From Erpobdella octoculata (lineage: Eukaryota > Annelida > Clitellata > Hirudinida > Erpobdellidae): a stretch of DNA of 64,000 nt. A program made the translations under genes and the position numbers. Below are positions 13,856 to 24,085 of the stretch, in pieces. Under the pieces are notes generated by a model. It saw nothing but the letters and a program-made list of their open reading frames with translations, was not told where the DNA came from and made no database searches. Location: the NCBI GenBank assembly GCA_963978895.1, contig OZ022244.1, positions 22,103,492 to 22,167,491 of the forward strand. Reading direction: 5' to 3'. Within the stretch, counting starts at the first letter, position 1; every line of letters starts with the position of its first letter.

Positions 13856-14029
13856 TCCGCCTCGCTAATTGCGAGCCAGTCCCAAGCCTGGAGAAAGGAG
13901 GAGGGAAAAGTAAAAAGGATCAAATTCTGATCCACGACAGGAAGTACTTAAGTGCTTCCTACATACAGCCATTAAAGTCTTAAAACACCTGGTGTAAAGG
14001 ACTATAAACTATTATAAAAAAAAAAAAAA
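13856..14029 (+). mobile_element. SINE-like unit fused to the LINE 3' end
   Basis: Begins CCGCCTCGCTAATTGCGAGCC, contains CAGTCCCAAGCCTGGAGAAA and GGATCAAATTCTGATCC, and ends with AAAACACCTGGTGTAAAGG plus ACTATAAACTATTAT and an A-tract. Its last about 40 bp repeat the LINE's own 3' end (13810-13855). Further copies lie at about 20110-20191 (+) and 52966-53136 (-). It sits inside the LINE's target duplication, so both were inserted together. A tail shared with the LINE implies that it uses the LINE machinery (inference). Confidence 0.75.
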
Positions 14030-14358
14030 CATCACCAGCTTATTCACTTTCATCAACAGCTAATTCACCTGTATCACCAGGATATTCACCTGTATCACAA
14101 AAATATCCACCTTCATCACCAGGCTATTTACCTGTATCACCAGGATACTATGCACAAGTATCCCTAGGATATCCACTTGTAATACCCTACTTTGCACCTA
14201 CATCACCATACTATTCACATACATCACCAGGATATTCACCTGCATCACCAGGTTATTCACTTTCTTCGCCAGATGGCTTGTCAGAGTATTCAACAAATTC
14301 ATCCATTTTTTCAGACCATGAATTAGAGCCGCAACCCGAAACCATGGAGATGGATTAG
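14030..14358 (+). pseudogene. RNA polymerase II CTD-like heptad fragment, 3' part with stop codon
   Basis: Continues the frame interrupted at 9172. It is a series of about 11 degenerate Tyr-Ser-Pro heptads (YSLSSTA, NSPVSPG, YSPVSQK, YPPSSPG, YLPVSPG, YSHTSPG, YSPASPG, YSLSSPD) followed by a non-repetitive acidic end, EYSTNSSIFSDHELEPQPET and TAG at 14356-14358. The consensus YSPxSPx and the acidic terminus resemble the C-terminal domain of RPB1, which the kinases and mRNA-processing factors of Pol II bind. The RPB1 body is not in the window and the heptads are more degenerate than in most animals, so this may be a captured fragment, an RPB1 paralogue's last exon, or another YSP-rich protein. 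Interrupted by the LINE, it cannot be read as it stands. Confidence 0.55.
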
Positions 14359-14758
14359 GAGAGCAATGTGTATATAGTTAAATTATAATGAAAGGGTTTT
14401 TTTAATTTTTAACTAAAATTGCTAAACTAACAATCTACGTACCAAACGAGATCTTTTCACAAACTCCTTATATTTCAAAATTTGCCGGCTTTCAATTTAT
14501 TTCAATTATTTGCGATTTTTTTTTAATTTATATATGGCAACATCCATATAATTGTGTCCTTGATTTATTTTTATTTTAAAACATAGATAACTATTAATTT
14601 TACTTAAAAAATATTTTTTTTGAAAGTTTTCAAGCTTTAATAGAATGCATTGTCATGAGAAGCAAGCTTATATTTCAATATTTAGCTCAAGTGAATGATG
14701 GGAAGTTAGTTAAATTACCACGTTTTTCTTAACTTGCTTTCTTGTCTGTCTGTCTGCC
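14359..14758. other. AT-rich interval, nothing recognised
   Basis: Downstream of the CTD-like stop codon; no polyadenylation context, gene or element boundary is convincing. Confidence 0.5.
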
Positions 14759-14784
14759 CACATATATATATATATATATATATA

Positions 14785-14990
14785 CCAGCTGACCCAGCAA
14801 ACGTTGTTTTGCCTTTTAAATTATTTAACACACAGAACGATAAAACAAACTTTCAAAAACCCCGGGCATTGTACACTCGATTGCTCTTCGAGATTGATTT
14901 TTTTAAATTGTCATAATTCTGTACATTAAACTTTTAATAAAAAAAAACCAAAATAATTTATAAGGCAAAACAACGTTTGTTGGGTTTATA
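14785..14990. mobile_element. Short hairpin (foldback) element after (TA)n
   Basis: Directly after a (TA)n tract (14762-14784), the 34-bp segment 14793-14826 (begins CCCAGCAAACGTTGTTTTGC) is the reverse complement of 14951-14984 with two mismatches. Arms are separated by about 125 bp. No coding capacity. It could fold into a stem-loop as RNA or single-stranded DNA. Family not recognised. Confidence 0.7.
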
Positions 14991-15343
14991 GCATTTGCTA
15001 TGAAACTTTCTTGCAAGATTTTCTTTTATATTTGGGTGCCAGGAAAAAAAAGGCTCAAGATGTCACAATGCAAAAATTGTTGCCCGACACTGCTTCAACG
15101 CAACCAACAACCATCAACACGAAAAACTGATTTTTTACTATTTCTTTAATGGAATTACATAACAGGTATGATGCACACCAAAATAGAATTGCAACATACA
15201 ATCATGTAGTCCAGAAAAAAAAATGTTTTAACGAAATCAACTAAAATGTAAACAATAAATTAAATGAAGTAGTCTAATGCAAATATTCATTATCTTTATA
15301 TACTTAGGATTCATAGCCGCATACAAATCACGACCAGACTTCA

Positions 15344-17122
15344 CTAATATCTTCTGTCCCGACTGCGGCTCCTTGATCTTCTATCGCGACTTCTTTTCCT
15401 TCTTCTGTCTCGGTCACTTTCTCTTCTCGTCGGGGGTGAACGACTTCTAGACCTGTAATCACACAAGCAGCACGTAATACAATTTAAAATTATTAAATTT
15501 GCACTTATTCATTGCTCATGTATTCATATGTCTGAGAGCTTTGTTAATACCAAAAGGGTTATAATTTGGTGTGAATGATAGAAAATCTTTCTAACATATC
15601 ACATAATTGCACAATAGCATTACAGCAGAGACAGTGCTCCAGCAAAATAAGCCAATTGATTCATAACATAGAAAAGTGACAATTCCTCTTAGAAAGCTAC
15701 TATTAGCTCAAAGTATGAATCATTTAATCTTGTGCACCAACAAACAACAAAAAACATTTATTAAGACACACACAATCTACCAAACATGCATATATGTAGA
15801 GCATGTAAAAGTTTTTAGTTCTAACCTTTTTTTGTTCCTTCCATAAAGTTCTCTTCTCAATTCTCTTGATATAGGCTTCAAATGCATGAAGTTACAAAAT
15901 CCACCTCTAGTGCATTCCCTTAAACGAAAAGAAAAATGAATAAGCATAAACTCTTTCTTGTATTCCATCACTGTCAGTCAGCCACACACTTTCTAAAGGT
16001 CAATAAGAAACTACCCAAGTTCATATTGTCGACAGCATGCTTCTCTGAAGTCTGTGACTGGAGATAACTCGGCATTAATGGGCCTGCCATTGAACCATCT
16101 ATTGTTCAAATCTGCAACTGCTTTCTCTGCCACTTCTTCTCTTTCAAACTTTTTAAAATAAAGAAATAAGACAATTTGACTCATTGGAAATGAAGTCATG
16201 TGTTCAAAAAACAAATTATCAGTACAGCTACTCACTATCACATAAACCAATCAATGCACCACTGCTCACCATCACATAAACCAATCAATGCACCACTGCT
16301 CACCATCACATAAACCAATCAATTCACCACTGCTCACCATCACATAAACCAATCAATGCACCACTGTTCACCATCACATAAATCAATCAATGCATCACTG
16401 CTCACCATCACATAAACCAATCAATCCAGCACTGTTCACCATCACATAAACCAATCAATGCATCACTGCCAAGGTATTATATCTATATCTCAATCATTTC
16501 ACAACTACTCACCTTGACATAAACATTCCCAAGGAGATGATCTCCAAGATTGTCACAGACATTCATTTCTTCAATCCTTCCATACTGTTATTGAAAAAAA
16601 GTTAAAATTTGTTAATCGATATCATCACCACAACTTGCATTTCTTATATCATAATTCACAATAGAAGTCACCCAAATATGCAGCAATCGCCCAACAATTT
16701 AAAAAGACATCCACTGAACAGCAGCCTTGTGGAAAACAAAAAGAATAATTAAATGCTAAAAAAACGCCGAACTGCCGTGATGGAATCACTAACGAATTTC
16801 TGACCTTTTCTTCCAGCTCGGTAAAAACCTCTTCAAAGAAGTTATCATATTCTTCTTGGTTTTGCACCTCCTCCAGTCCACCTGAAAAACAGACATCACA
16901 CGTCTCCATGCTCCATTCATTCAAAAATTTTACCATAATACAAGCATGCAAAAAATAGACAGACTTATCGAAATATCTCCCGAAGTTTGAGCCGTGTTCA
17001 AGGGATTGAGATAGAGACTCTGAAGAAGTACAGTCTGGCTGAATGTCGGTTTGTTGTGCAGTCTTGAACATCTATCGCCATGACGACATGCTCCTATCTT
17101 GAAGAAGAATGAACAATTCACC
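15344..17122 (-). CDS. U2AF1: U2 snRNP auxiliary factor small subunit (U2AF35), first exon not located
   Basis: U2AF1 recognises the AG at 3' splice sites and pairs with U2AF2 in the nucleus. Six exons can be read on the minus strand: 17122-16965, 16881-16805, 16584-16513, 16148-16015, 15918-15826 and 15452-15344. All junctions are GT-AG and phases agree. In order they give the first CCCH zinc finger ([20 protein letters not shown]), an atypical RRM with [36 protein letters not shown] and [20 protein letters not shown], the second CCCH finger ([20 protein letters not shown]), [14 protein letters not shown], and an RS-rich tail (RSRSRSPP ... RSRDRR), stop TAG at 15344-15346. The donor of the 17122-16965 exon is the least certain. 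The start exon (normally MAEYLASIFG-like) should lie upstream on the minus strand; I could not find it. Intact in every exon seen. Confidence 0.93.
16232..16470. repeat. 34-bp minisatellite in a U2AF1 intron
   Basis: About seven copies of a 34-bp unit (core CACATAAACCAATCAATG followed by CACCACTG) with a few substitutions. It occupies most of the intron between the exons at 16584-16513 and 16148-16015. Confidence 0.95.
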
Positions 17123-17163
17123 CTGTTTTTAGATTGGGATACAACTAGTTTATACAATAACAT

Positions 17164-18180
17164 CTAATATATGCAGGTCCAATTGCTTCTCATTCATCAA
17201 AAAGCTAATATGAAAGCCATTATCAAAACTGAAAAACTTTTTTTATAAAAAAAAACTTCAAAAACATATGAAATTTAGCTAAACATTGTATTTTAAAAAA
17301 GAAGTTAAAGACGTGAGAAACATTCAAATGCTTCATCAACTACTCTTCTTGACTATTAATCAAGTTTAGGAACATAGCAATATAGTTCTTGAAATGTTTT
17401 GGTGAAGGAATGCTTAAATGTATAAAATCAAAGCATAGCTCATTTATGCAGATGGAAATGCAAATGTCAAAATCAAAGATACAATACCAAAATACGCTGA
17501 TAAAACTTGTAGATCGATAAAAGAATTGGCTACAACAATTAGTGCAAAAGTTATGCTGCAATAAAAGTTAACACTACTTAACACCGAAGGATTATGGAAC
17601 AGTCTTTTGGGTCTCTGCTGATCAAAACATACAACGAAGTACTTTGACATGCCATCATCTATGCAGGCACTAGGCTCTTGCAGCAAGCAGGCAGGCATAT
17701 ATGGCAGATTTCTGTTGGAGTCAATTGTACAAAGATGGCATTATATATGTCATGATTGATATTGGCAGCAATGGTGTTCATCAAATTTTATATTCCTATA
17801 TATGAAACCAACCAGAGTTCAAGAAGCAAATCATCATGGTAGCGATTTTTATGCTTCTGGTAGGTGACTGACTGGCCCCCTGGATTGACTATGTGAGACA
17901 AGATGGACAAGCAAGTATAAAAGTATTTGGATTTTTTCTAGTAAATTTGAAGATATTTATTGTCACCTGAAAGAATGCTCATTGCATGCAGCTGGAAATA
18001 CACAACAGGTTGCACATCAGTTACATTGTTCATCAATGTCCAGCACGTTTTTATTTTGTCCCAATATTATTTCACAGTACTCTGCCACAGTGGAACCAGT
18101 TACTCAGGCTCCTCAAGCTGTTCAAACTGTTCAAGTTGACCTCCCAGAAGTTCAACTGCAAGGATCATATCGATATTTCG
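17164..18180. other. No recognisable gene; probable U2AF1 5' intron or flank
   Basis: The interval upstream of the first visible U2AF1 exon. Open frames on both strands (for example 17444-17698 minus) have no recognised motif, and I could not see the expected short start exon. Confidence 0.5.
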
Positions 18181-18184
18181 CTTT

Positions 18185-18620
18185 GAATGGTCGAGAAAAA
18201 TCTTATTGGTGAATCTGCAATTGAAAAAGCGCTTCAAATCAATCCAACAAACGAGTTGGTATGTGGACATAATGTATAAGCTCTTAAATATCACCATAAG
18301 CAATGCCAAAAAATGGTGAATCTTTGAGCTGCTGACTGGATTTCTAATGCAATCAAAGACATCAGCAATATGGATATTGAGAAACTGATCCCAGAAAATA
18401 TTAACAAGAACGGGGATTGCCAAAGATATTGACGCCGTGTATCCGAGCAGAAGTAATGCTTCGGTACGACGTCGACACTAGCAAAGGCCTCGTTGATGGT
18501 GCGATAGGCGAAGTCGTCAAGATTATTTGGCCACTATTTCGTTGAGCTCAAATGTATTCACAAGATTTAACAAATGTGAAAGTAAAGTTCCTCAAGATTG
18601 GTGAACACATCTTTGAACCA
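18185..18620 (+). pseudogene. PIF1/Helitron-type helicase C-terminal relic
   Basis: Reading across frames gives a line of PIF1-family blocks: NPTNELVCGHN near 18240, then PENINK near 18390, LPKI and RAEVMLRYDVDTSKGLVDG, followed by AIGEVVKIIWPLF (18420-18540). The MLRxNxDxxxGLVNGxxGxV signature is the conserved late motif of PIF1 helicases, which in animals often belong to Helitron transposons. Multiple stops and frame changes show it is dead. No Rep domain or Helitron termini were seen, so assignment to a Helitron is an inference. Confidence 0.6.
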
Positions 18621-18764
18621 TGAGTGGTTGTGTTTCCCGCAAAATTGTAAGCCTGTGCTGCGGAACATCAAATGGTTCTCTATGTCTCAAATTGCAACAA
18701 AGCTTGGGCAATCAAGGTCATCTATCACAAGTTTGTAGTTTTGCAATAACCACCTCCTCAGGGA

Positions 18765-18919
18765 ATATGAATCTTCACCTGTCAGTAAAGCACGATATTC
18801 AACACAAAGTGGAAGATAAGATCAAAAAAATATCTAACAGCAAGCGATCTAGTTTGTCTGCAGAAAGATTGCACCGTGTGACATTTATTCATGACAATTT
18901 TGACATTATAGTGCAATAA
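18765..18919 (+). pseudogene. Possible hAT C-terminal relic
   Basis: The frame ends KISNSKRSSLSAERLHRVTF-IHDNFDI, like the last segment of hAT transposases (RSSLxxExxxxxxFIHDN). It lies immediately after the helicase relic. The catalytic regions are absent. Moderate to low certainty because only one block is conserved. Confidence 0.4.
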
Positions 18920-19774
18920 TTTTCTATTATTAATGTTACTGAAAAAACCCTTAGTTGATAAACTTGTTTCGTTCATTTTTTAAAACTCAGCCACATTTTA
19001 GCCGAATTATTCCTATTTTCAGCCGGAATTTTTAATAATCATGTGAATTCGGCTAAGTCGGATATCAGCCAGATTTTTTGCTCAGCCAGCCATAGTTTAA
19101 AATAAATTCGGCTAGGGGGTCTAAGCTCAGACGAAGCTATGCAAGATAGCCTTTAATTCTGCTCAAATAATTTGTATGTGTCTTTTCATGGTCGATATAT
19201 TGACTACAGTTTTTGTTTGGAAGGATTATAATTCTTGAATTTATTTTAGTCAGTACATAAATAGCTAAATCCATAGAATTTTCATCTTAATGAAGCCAAC
19301 AGTGATTTGATAGGAGTTGCCGGCCCGTCTCAGTTTGACCAGGCTTTGATGGCTGTAATTTGTCCATTGGAACTCTAGCAATATTCACACAACTTTGGCC
19401 ATGGAAACAGCACAAAAACCTATACAGAGCAGCAGAACCTTTTACAGACTCCAACATCTATGGCTTTGAAAGATTCCATTTATCCGTAAATATCAGCAAC
19501 CCTGAATTAGACAAGAGACAATTATAGAGATCTGAAACCACGGCTAAACAAAGGAGAGACTCAGCTACAGCCAGACAAGGAGTGCAAAGCAATTAACTCT
19601 GGTTGAGCTATGTTGTGCAAATTTTAGGAAAATGGCAGTTAGACACATCTTGTTCATGTCCCAGTTAATAAAATCACAACCCTTCTCACTTTTAGATGTT
19701 CACATGAATGTTTGCATGTGTGTGTGTTATTCTCGCCATACATAATGGTAGAAATATCTACTTTGGTGGTCATG
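18920..19774. other. No recognisable gene
   Basis: Short stretches around 18985-19100 repeat CAGCC/GGCTAA motifs (CAGCCACATTTTAGCC, TTCGGCTAA), possibly a transposon terminus, but I could not find the matching end. Confidence 0.4.
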
Positions 19775-19779
<5 letters not shown>

Positions 19780-19810
<31 letters not shown>

Positions 19811-19842
19811 AATATATATATATGTATTGATATATGTATATG

Positions 19843-19901
<59 letters not shown>

Positions 19902-19996
19902 GTATATATGTATATATATATATACATATACATATATATACATATATATATATACATATACATATATATATATGTATATATGTATACATATATATT

Positions 19997-20061
<65 letters not shown>
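19780..20061. repeat. (CA)n then (TA)n/(CATA)n microsatellite
   Basis: About 280 bp: a short ACACAC run then TATATA interrupted by CATATA/TGTATA variants. Six long overlapping open frames here are all microsatellite translations. Confidence 0.95.
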
Positions 20062-20062
<1 letters not shown>

Positions 20063-20106
20063 TTTCCTTGATATGAAGCTCATGAGTATTCTACAAGCAT
20101 TTTTAC

Positions 20107-20191
20107 ATAAGCTCTGCCTTGCTTTTGCAAGCCAGTCCCAAGCCTGGAGAAAGGAGGAGGAAAAAGTTAAAAGGATTACATTATGATCTGC
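20107..20191 (+). mobile_element. SINE-like unit, 5' part only
   Basis: Matches the 5' half of the SINE at 13856-14029 (CTCTGCCTTGCTTTTGCAAG, then CCAGTCCCAAGCCTGGAGAA, then GGAGGAGG), but after about 20190 similarity fades. It sits directly after a microsatellite. Probably an old, 3'-diverged copy. Confidence 0.6.
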
Positions 20192-20574
20192 ATCATTGCT
20201 CACATTCCTATCCACTGTCATTAAAATGTTCATGCAAAGATTTTGTTTTATTTAACTTTAAAGCAAACTTTTATTGAACCATCTTTTGAAATGAAATGTC
20301 TTCCTTTCAAGGTGAAAAACAGTGTAAATCTATCATTGGAAATTTTTGATAATCTAATTCGGTCAAGCTTTCTCTGCATTGGAATTGTAAAAATGATGTT
20401 CGCACAAAGGAAGACCTAATTGATTTTCTTAAGATCAAATTTCTAACGAGAATTTGAAAACTTTAGCTATATATGGTTGCAGTTATGCAAAAAATTATTA
20501 ACCAATTTCCTCATTTTAGTCGTCTTCTAAAATTGACATTAAAAAATTCTGTTGTGATGGCATTGGAAGGGTTG

Positions 20575-21640
20575 ATATTCATCATATCTTTCTAAGTTAA
20601 TGTGGCTTGATATCATTCAAAACAGTTGTTTACAAGTATTTAATAACAGCAGTATACAACTAATATACAAAATGATAGACAAACTACCCAATACTTTATA
20701 TCAAATCAAGATGACAGAATACTTTCTGTCAAATCATGAGGACACACCAATAACTTAATATGTTATGATTTTGATGTTTTGTATCAGGAAAGCTATTGTA
20801 GTCTATCATATCTTTCTAAGTTAACATGGCTTAATATCAGTTAAAACAGTTGCTTTACAAGCAGTATACAACTAATATACTAAATGATAGACAAACTACC
20901 CAACTTAGTTTATCTGTAATTTTGAAGCTCAGTTTGAAGAACCTGTTAAGTGGAGGCATTCAAAAGATGTTCAGTATTTAGGATTGAGTTTTGGTGGGAG
21001 GAATGACTTTGTAACACTTGAAAATATAAACTCCGCCGAAGTAGTAAGCGAATTTACATATAAAACTTCTGCTGGGATGGCATTGGAAGAGCTGATTTGC
21101 TCGGTATCATATGGTCGTAAAGAGTGGCCAATGGTAAATGCCTTTTTTTCATATGTTCACAAAAAACAGAATACTTTCTGTCAAATCAAGAGGACATACC
21201 AATAACTTAAGATGTTATGATTTTGATGTTTTGTATCAAGAAAGCTATTGTAGTCTATCATATCTTTCTAAGTAAACGTGGCTTGATATCAGTTACAACA
21301 GTTGTTTAAAAGTATTTAATAACATGGCTAATACAACTAATATACTATATGATAGACAAACTACCCAAATTAGTTCATCTACAAATATGTAATTTCGAAG
21401 CTCAGTTTTAAGAACCTGTTAAGTGGAGGCATTCAAGAAATTTTCAGTATTTAGGATTGAGTTTTGGTGGGAGGAACGACTTGAAACACCTGAAAATATA
21501 GGCTCTGAAGTAGTAAGCAACTTTAGCACAATTGATGCAATTGTTACATCTGTGAAAAATGCTCATTGGAAATCAGAAATGTTTGAATATTGTCTCATAT
21601 TTTTGGCAACTTTATAGGACAATATTATTACAATATTTTC
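20575..21640. repeat. Three-fold degenerate tandem duplication, unknown content
   Basis: A block starting TCATATCTTTCTAAGTTAA and including AACTAATATAC and GATAGACAAACTACCCAA occurs near 20580, 20800 and 21250. A second block, AGTGGAGGCATTCAA followed by AGGATTGAGTTTTGGTGGGA, occurs near 20950 and 21425. The second block reads QYLGLSFGGRNDFVTLENIN in one frame, so it may be decayed coding sequence, but I do not recognise it. Confidence 0.6.
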
Positions 21641-21814
21641 CATCGGCTGAAAATTTACAAAGAAAGTAATGCTGCAGGGGTATGACATTCAACAATTTAT
21701 TGAATTAAACTTGAAACAGGAGGACCTTATAGATAAACCATCTATGTTGGTCGCAATCTGAAAGATGATGGAATGATGGAGCGGAACTGTGCATTTAGCA
21801 CATATCTCAGAACA

Positions 21815-22494
21815 AAAGTGGCACAGTCAATTTTATAATGCTACCTCTTTTAGCCAGATGTGGCTATTCTCGATCCTGATTGTAAAGAACGACTGATTGT
21901 AAATATTCTACCAGTAGAGAACGAAAGTGGCACAGTCAATTTTATAATGCTACCTCTCTTAGCCATATGTGTATTGCTTAGACCAAGACAGATGATTGTA
22001 AATATTCAAAACATTGCAGAGGTTTCCTGCTTAGAATTGAACAGAGACATCTGGGGTAACGCTGATGTAAAAGAAGTATTAAAGCAAAACTATATACTTT
22101 GGCAAGTTAGTTCTACCAGTAAAGAAGGAAAGTGGTACTGTCAATTTTATAATGTTACCTCTAGGCCATATGTTGCAATTCTTCATCGTGTGTGTGGTAT
22201 AACAAAAGAAGAATACTTTCTTCAGAAATATAAAACTCCAGGTGATGATTTGGAAGATTTCAATACAGCTACATTGAGCAATTTTGTAATATAACAGGAG
22301 TTATGAACAGTGAGACAAGACTATTTTTAGAAAGGAGCGCTGGTGACATTCGAAGGGCAGTTGGATTTTACTTTGACTCATCATCAAGAGAACAAGCTTT
22401 TGATCATGATGGTGTTTGAGCTCCTATTCCACAAAGAGTAGAAAGAATGATGGATGAGTTCGAATATTATAATCCTGGGGAATTATGGGAAAAC
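21815..22494 (+). pseudogene. UBXN7-like fragment, rearranged (UAS piece before UBA piece)
   Basis: Compare with the UBXN7-like gene at 56354-57412. Here 21970-22272 encodes the UAS (thioredoxin-like) segment (LNRDIWGNADVKEV, LWQVSSTSKEGKWYCQFYNV, KYKTPGDDLEDFNTAT), and this is followed, not preceded, by the UBA segment (22273-22400, CNITGV, FLERSAGDI, FYFDSSSREQAFDHDG) with a TGA in place of an Arg codon. A stretch of about 70 bp (TTTTATAATGCTACCTC and neighbours) is also repeated at 21830 and 21940. The order change and internal repeats show rearrangement after duplication. Not functional. Confidence 0.8.
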
Positions 22495-24085
22495 TAGCAG
22501 TGCCCGTAGCGGCTTCGCTCGCATGAAATTAGAGAGTTTGAACCGTGCATCCATAGTAGAGATCATTTTTTTAGGTCTCGGCTCGGCCTGTCGACAAATT
22601 AGCCCAGCCCGTTTTAAAAACCCAAACTCCTGGCCCGGCACAGCCCGTTTGAATTAGGCCCGGCCCATTTTTACAGGCCTAGAAGTTCTATATACTTGAT
22701 GAAAAACTTCGGCCCGTCCCACCTTGACCTTAGGTTTGGCCCGGCCAAACTGAAGACCCTAAAATCACTAAAATATCTATATACTTGGTGAAAAGCCTCG
22801 GCCAGTCCCAATTTGATTTAAGGTTTGGCCTGGCCCGTGTGAAGACTCTAAAATAACGGCTTGGCCCGGCCGATGATAAACTGGACTTAACTACTTTTAA
22901 CCGGCACAAAACTTCAAAATACTAATTTTTACATTTGTAGCACTTACAGTTTGTGAGTAGCAGTTATTTTGAAATCAAATAACCCTTATTTCCACCCCAC
23001 ATTTGAGGTCCTGGAAACCAAATTTTCAAAAAATGCTAAAACACGTATTTCATTATTTTTGGAGTAGAAACTAAATACTAATTTTTACTTCTGTAGCATT
23101 AACAGTTTTTGAGTAGCAGCTACTTTAAAAACCAAATAACCCAAAAAATGATGAAACACGTATATCTTTTTTTTGAGTAGATACTAAGTATTAAATTTTA
23201 CATCTGTGGCAATTACAGTTGTTGAGTAGCAGTTACTTTAAAAACCAAATAACCTTATTTTCCACCCCACATTTGAAGTCCTGGAAACCAAATTTTCAAA
23301 AAATTGTTTAACCCGTATATCATTATTTTTAGAGTAGAAACTAAATTCTAATTTTTACTTTTGTAACATTAACAGTTTTTGAGTAGAAGCTACTTTAAAA
23401 ACCAAATAACCCAATTTTCCAACCCACATTTGAGGTCCGGGAAACCAAATTTGTAAAAAATGGTGAAACACGTATATCTTTATTTTTAGAAAAGAAACTA
23501 AATAATAATTTTTACATCTGTGGTATTTACTGTTTTTGAGTAGCAGTTACTATAAAAGACAATTAGCCCTATTTTCCACCCCACATTTGAAATCCTGGAA
23601 ACCAATTTTCAAAAAATGCTAAAACACGTATTTCATTATTTTTGGAGTAGAAACTAAATACTAAATTTTTACTCCTGTAGCATTAACAGTTTTTGAGTAG
23701 AAGCTACTTTAAAAACCAAATAACCCAATTTTCCAACCCACATTTGAGGTCCGGGAAACCGAATTTCCAAAAAATGGTGAAACACGTATCTTTTTATTTT
23801 TCAAAAAGAATCTATATACCAAATTTCAAAATCTCCTCATTTTTGGTTTTCGAGATATACATTGTTTTAGAAAAAAGTTTGTTTTCCAGTTTTTTCCCCT
23901 CAGGAGCAAAATTTTCAAAAATCCTTTCTTAGCGGATGTTCTAGCTATAAAATTAATATAAGTTCCAAATTTCACATTCCTAGGATGAGGCGTTTGAGCT
24001 CGGCGTTGATTATCAGTCAGTCATCTGTCAGTCAGTCAGTCAGTCAGTCAGTCAGTCAGTCAGGACATGTTCTTTTATATATATA
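22495..24085. mobile_element. CTAGC-initiated repeat element inserted in the UBXN7 copy
   Basis: Starts CTAGCAGTGCCCGTAGCGGC right after the UBXN7 text GGGGAATTATGGGAAAA, and ends with (GTCA)n, GGACATGTTCTTTTATATATA and TAGATGA, after which UBXN7 text resumes (GATTCGATAAATGA). The interior has a GGCCCGG-rich stretch (22580-22890) and a tandem repeat. A second copy starts at about 52590. No coding capacity and no clear target duplication. Family not identified. Confidence 0.7.
22920..23900. repeat. About 157-bp tandem repeat, six copies
   Basis: Units start near 22920, 23077, 23189 (shortened), 23348, 23508 and 23660. Each contains a TTTTTACATCTGTAGCATT-like segment, AACAGTTTTTGAGTAGCAG, CCACATTTGAGGTC and TTCAAAAAATG, with moderate divergence. 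Partial units recur in the second copy of the element at 54480-54760 and 55100-55160. Confidence 0.85.

Larger units (their letters stand above)
9173..14029 (+). mobile_element. RNase H-bearing non-LTR retrotransposon (I/Ingi-like) plus 3' SINE, bounded by a TSD
   Basis: The element is bounded exactly by an 11-bp direct repeat (catcaccagct, 9162-9172 and 14030-14040). In order it carries a 5'-truncated ORF1 with zinc knuckles, an ORF2 with apurinic-type endonuclease, reverse transcriptase, RNase H and a C-terminal CCHC-like motif, an A-rich tail near 13845-13855, and then a complete SINE-like unit before the final A-tract. Domain order (EEP, RT, RNase H) places it with the I/Ingi/Loa group of LINEs; the exact clade is not resolved. 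ORF2 has at least three frameshifts and two in-frame stops, so this copy is dead. A 5'-truncated relative lies at 57480-58705. Confidence 0.9.

Noticed and set aside
16930..16960. Possible AT-AC (U12-type) donor after the first U2AF1 zinc-finger exon (GATATTTCG)
   Set aside because: It lacks the ATATCCTT consensus, and an ordinary GT donor (A|GTCTGT at 16964) keeps the phase.
15777..17163. Reading each U2AF1 exon as a separate small gene
   Set aside because: Exons have matching GT-AG junctions and phases and together give one U2AF35 protein.
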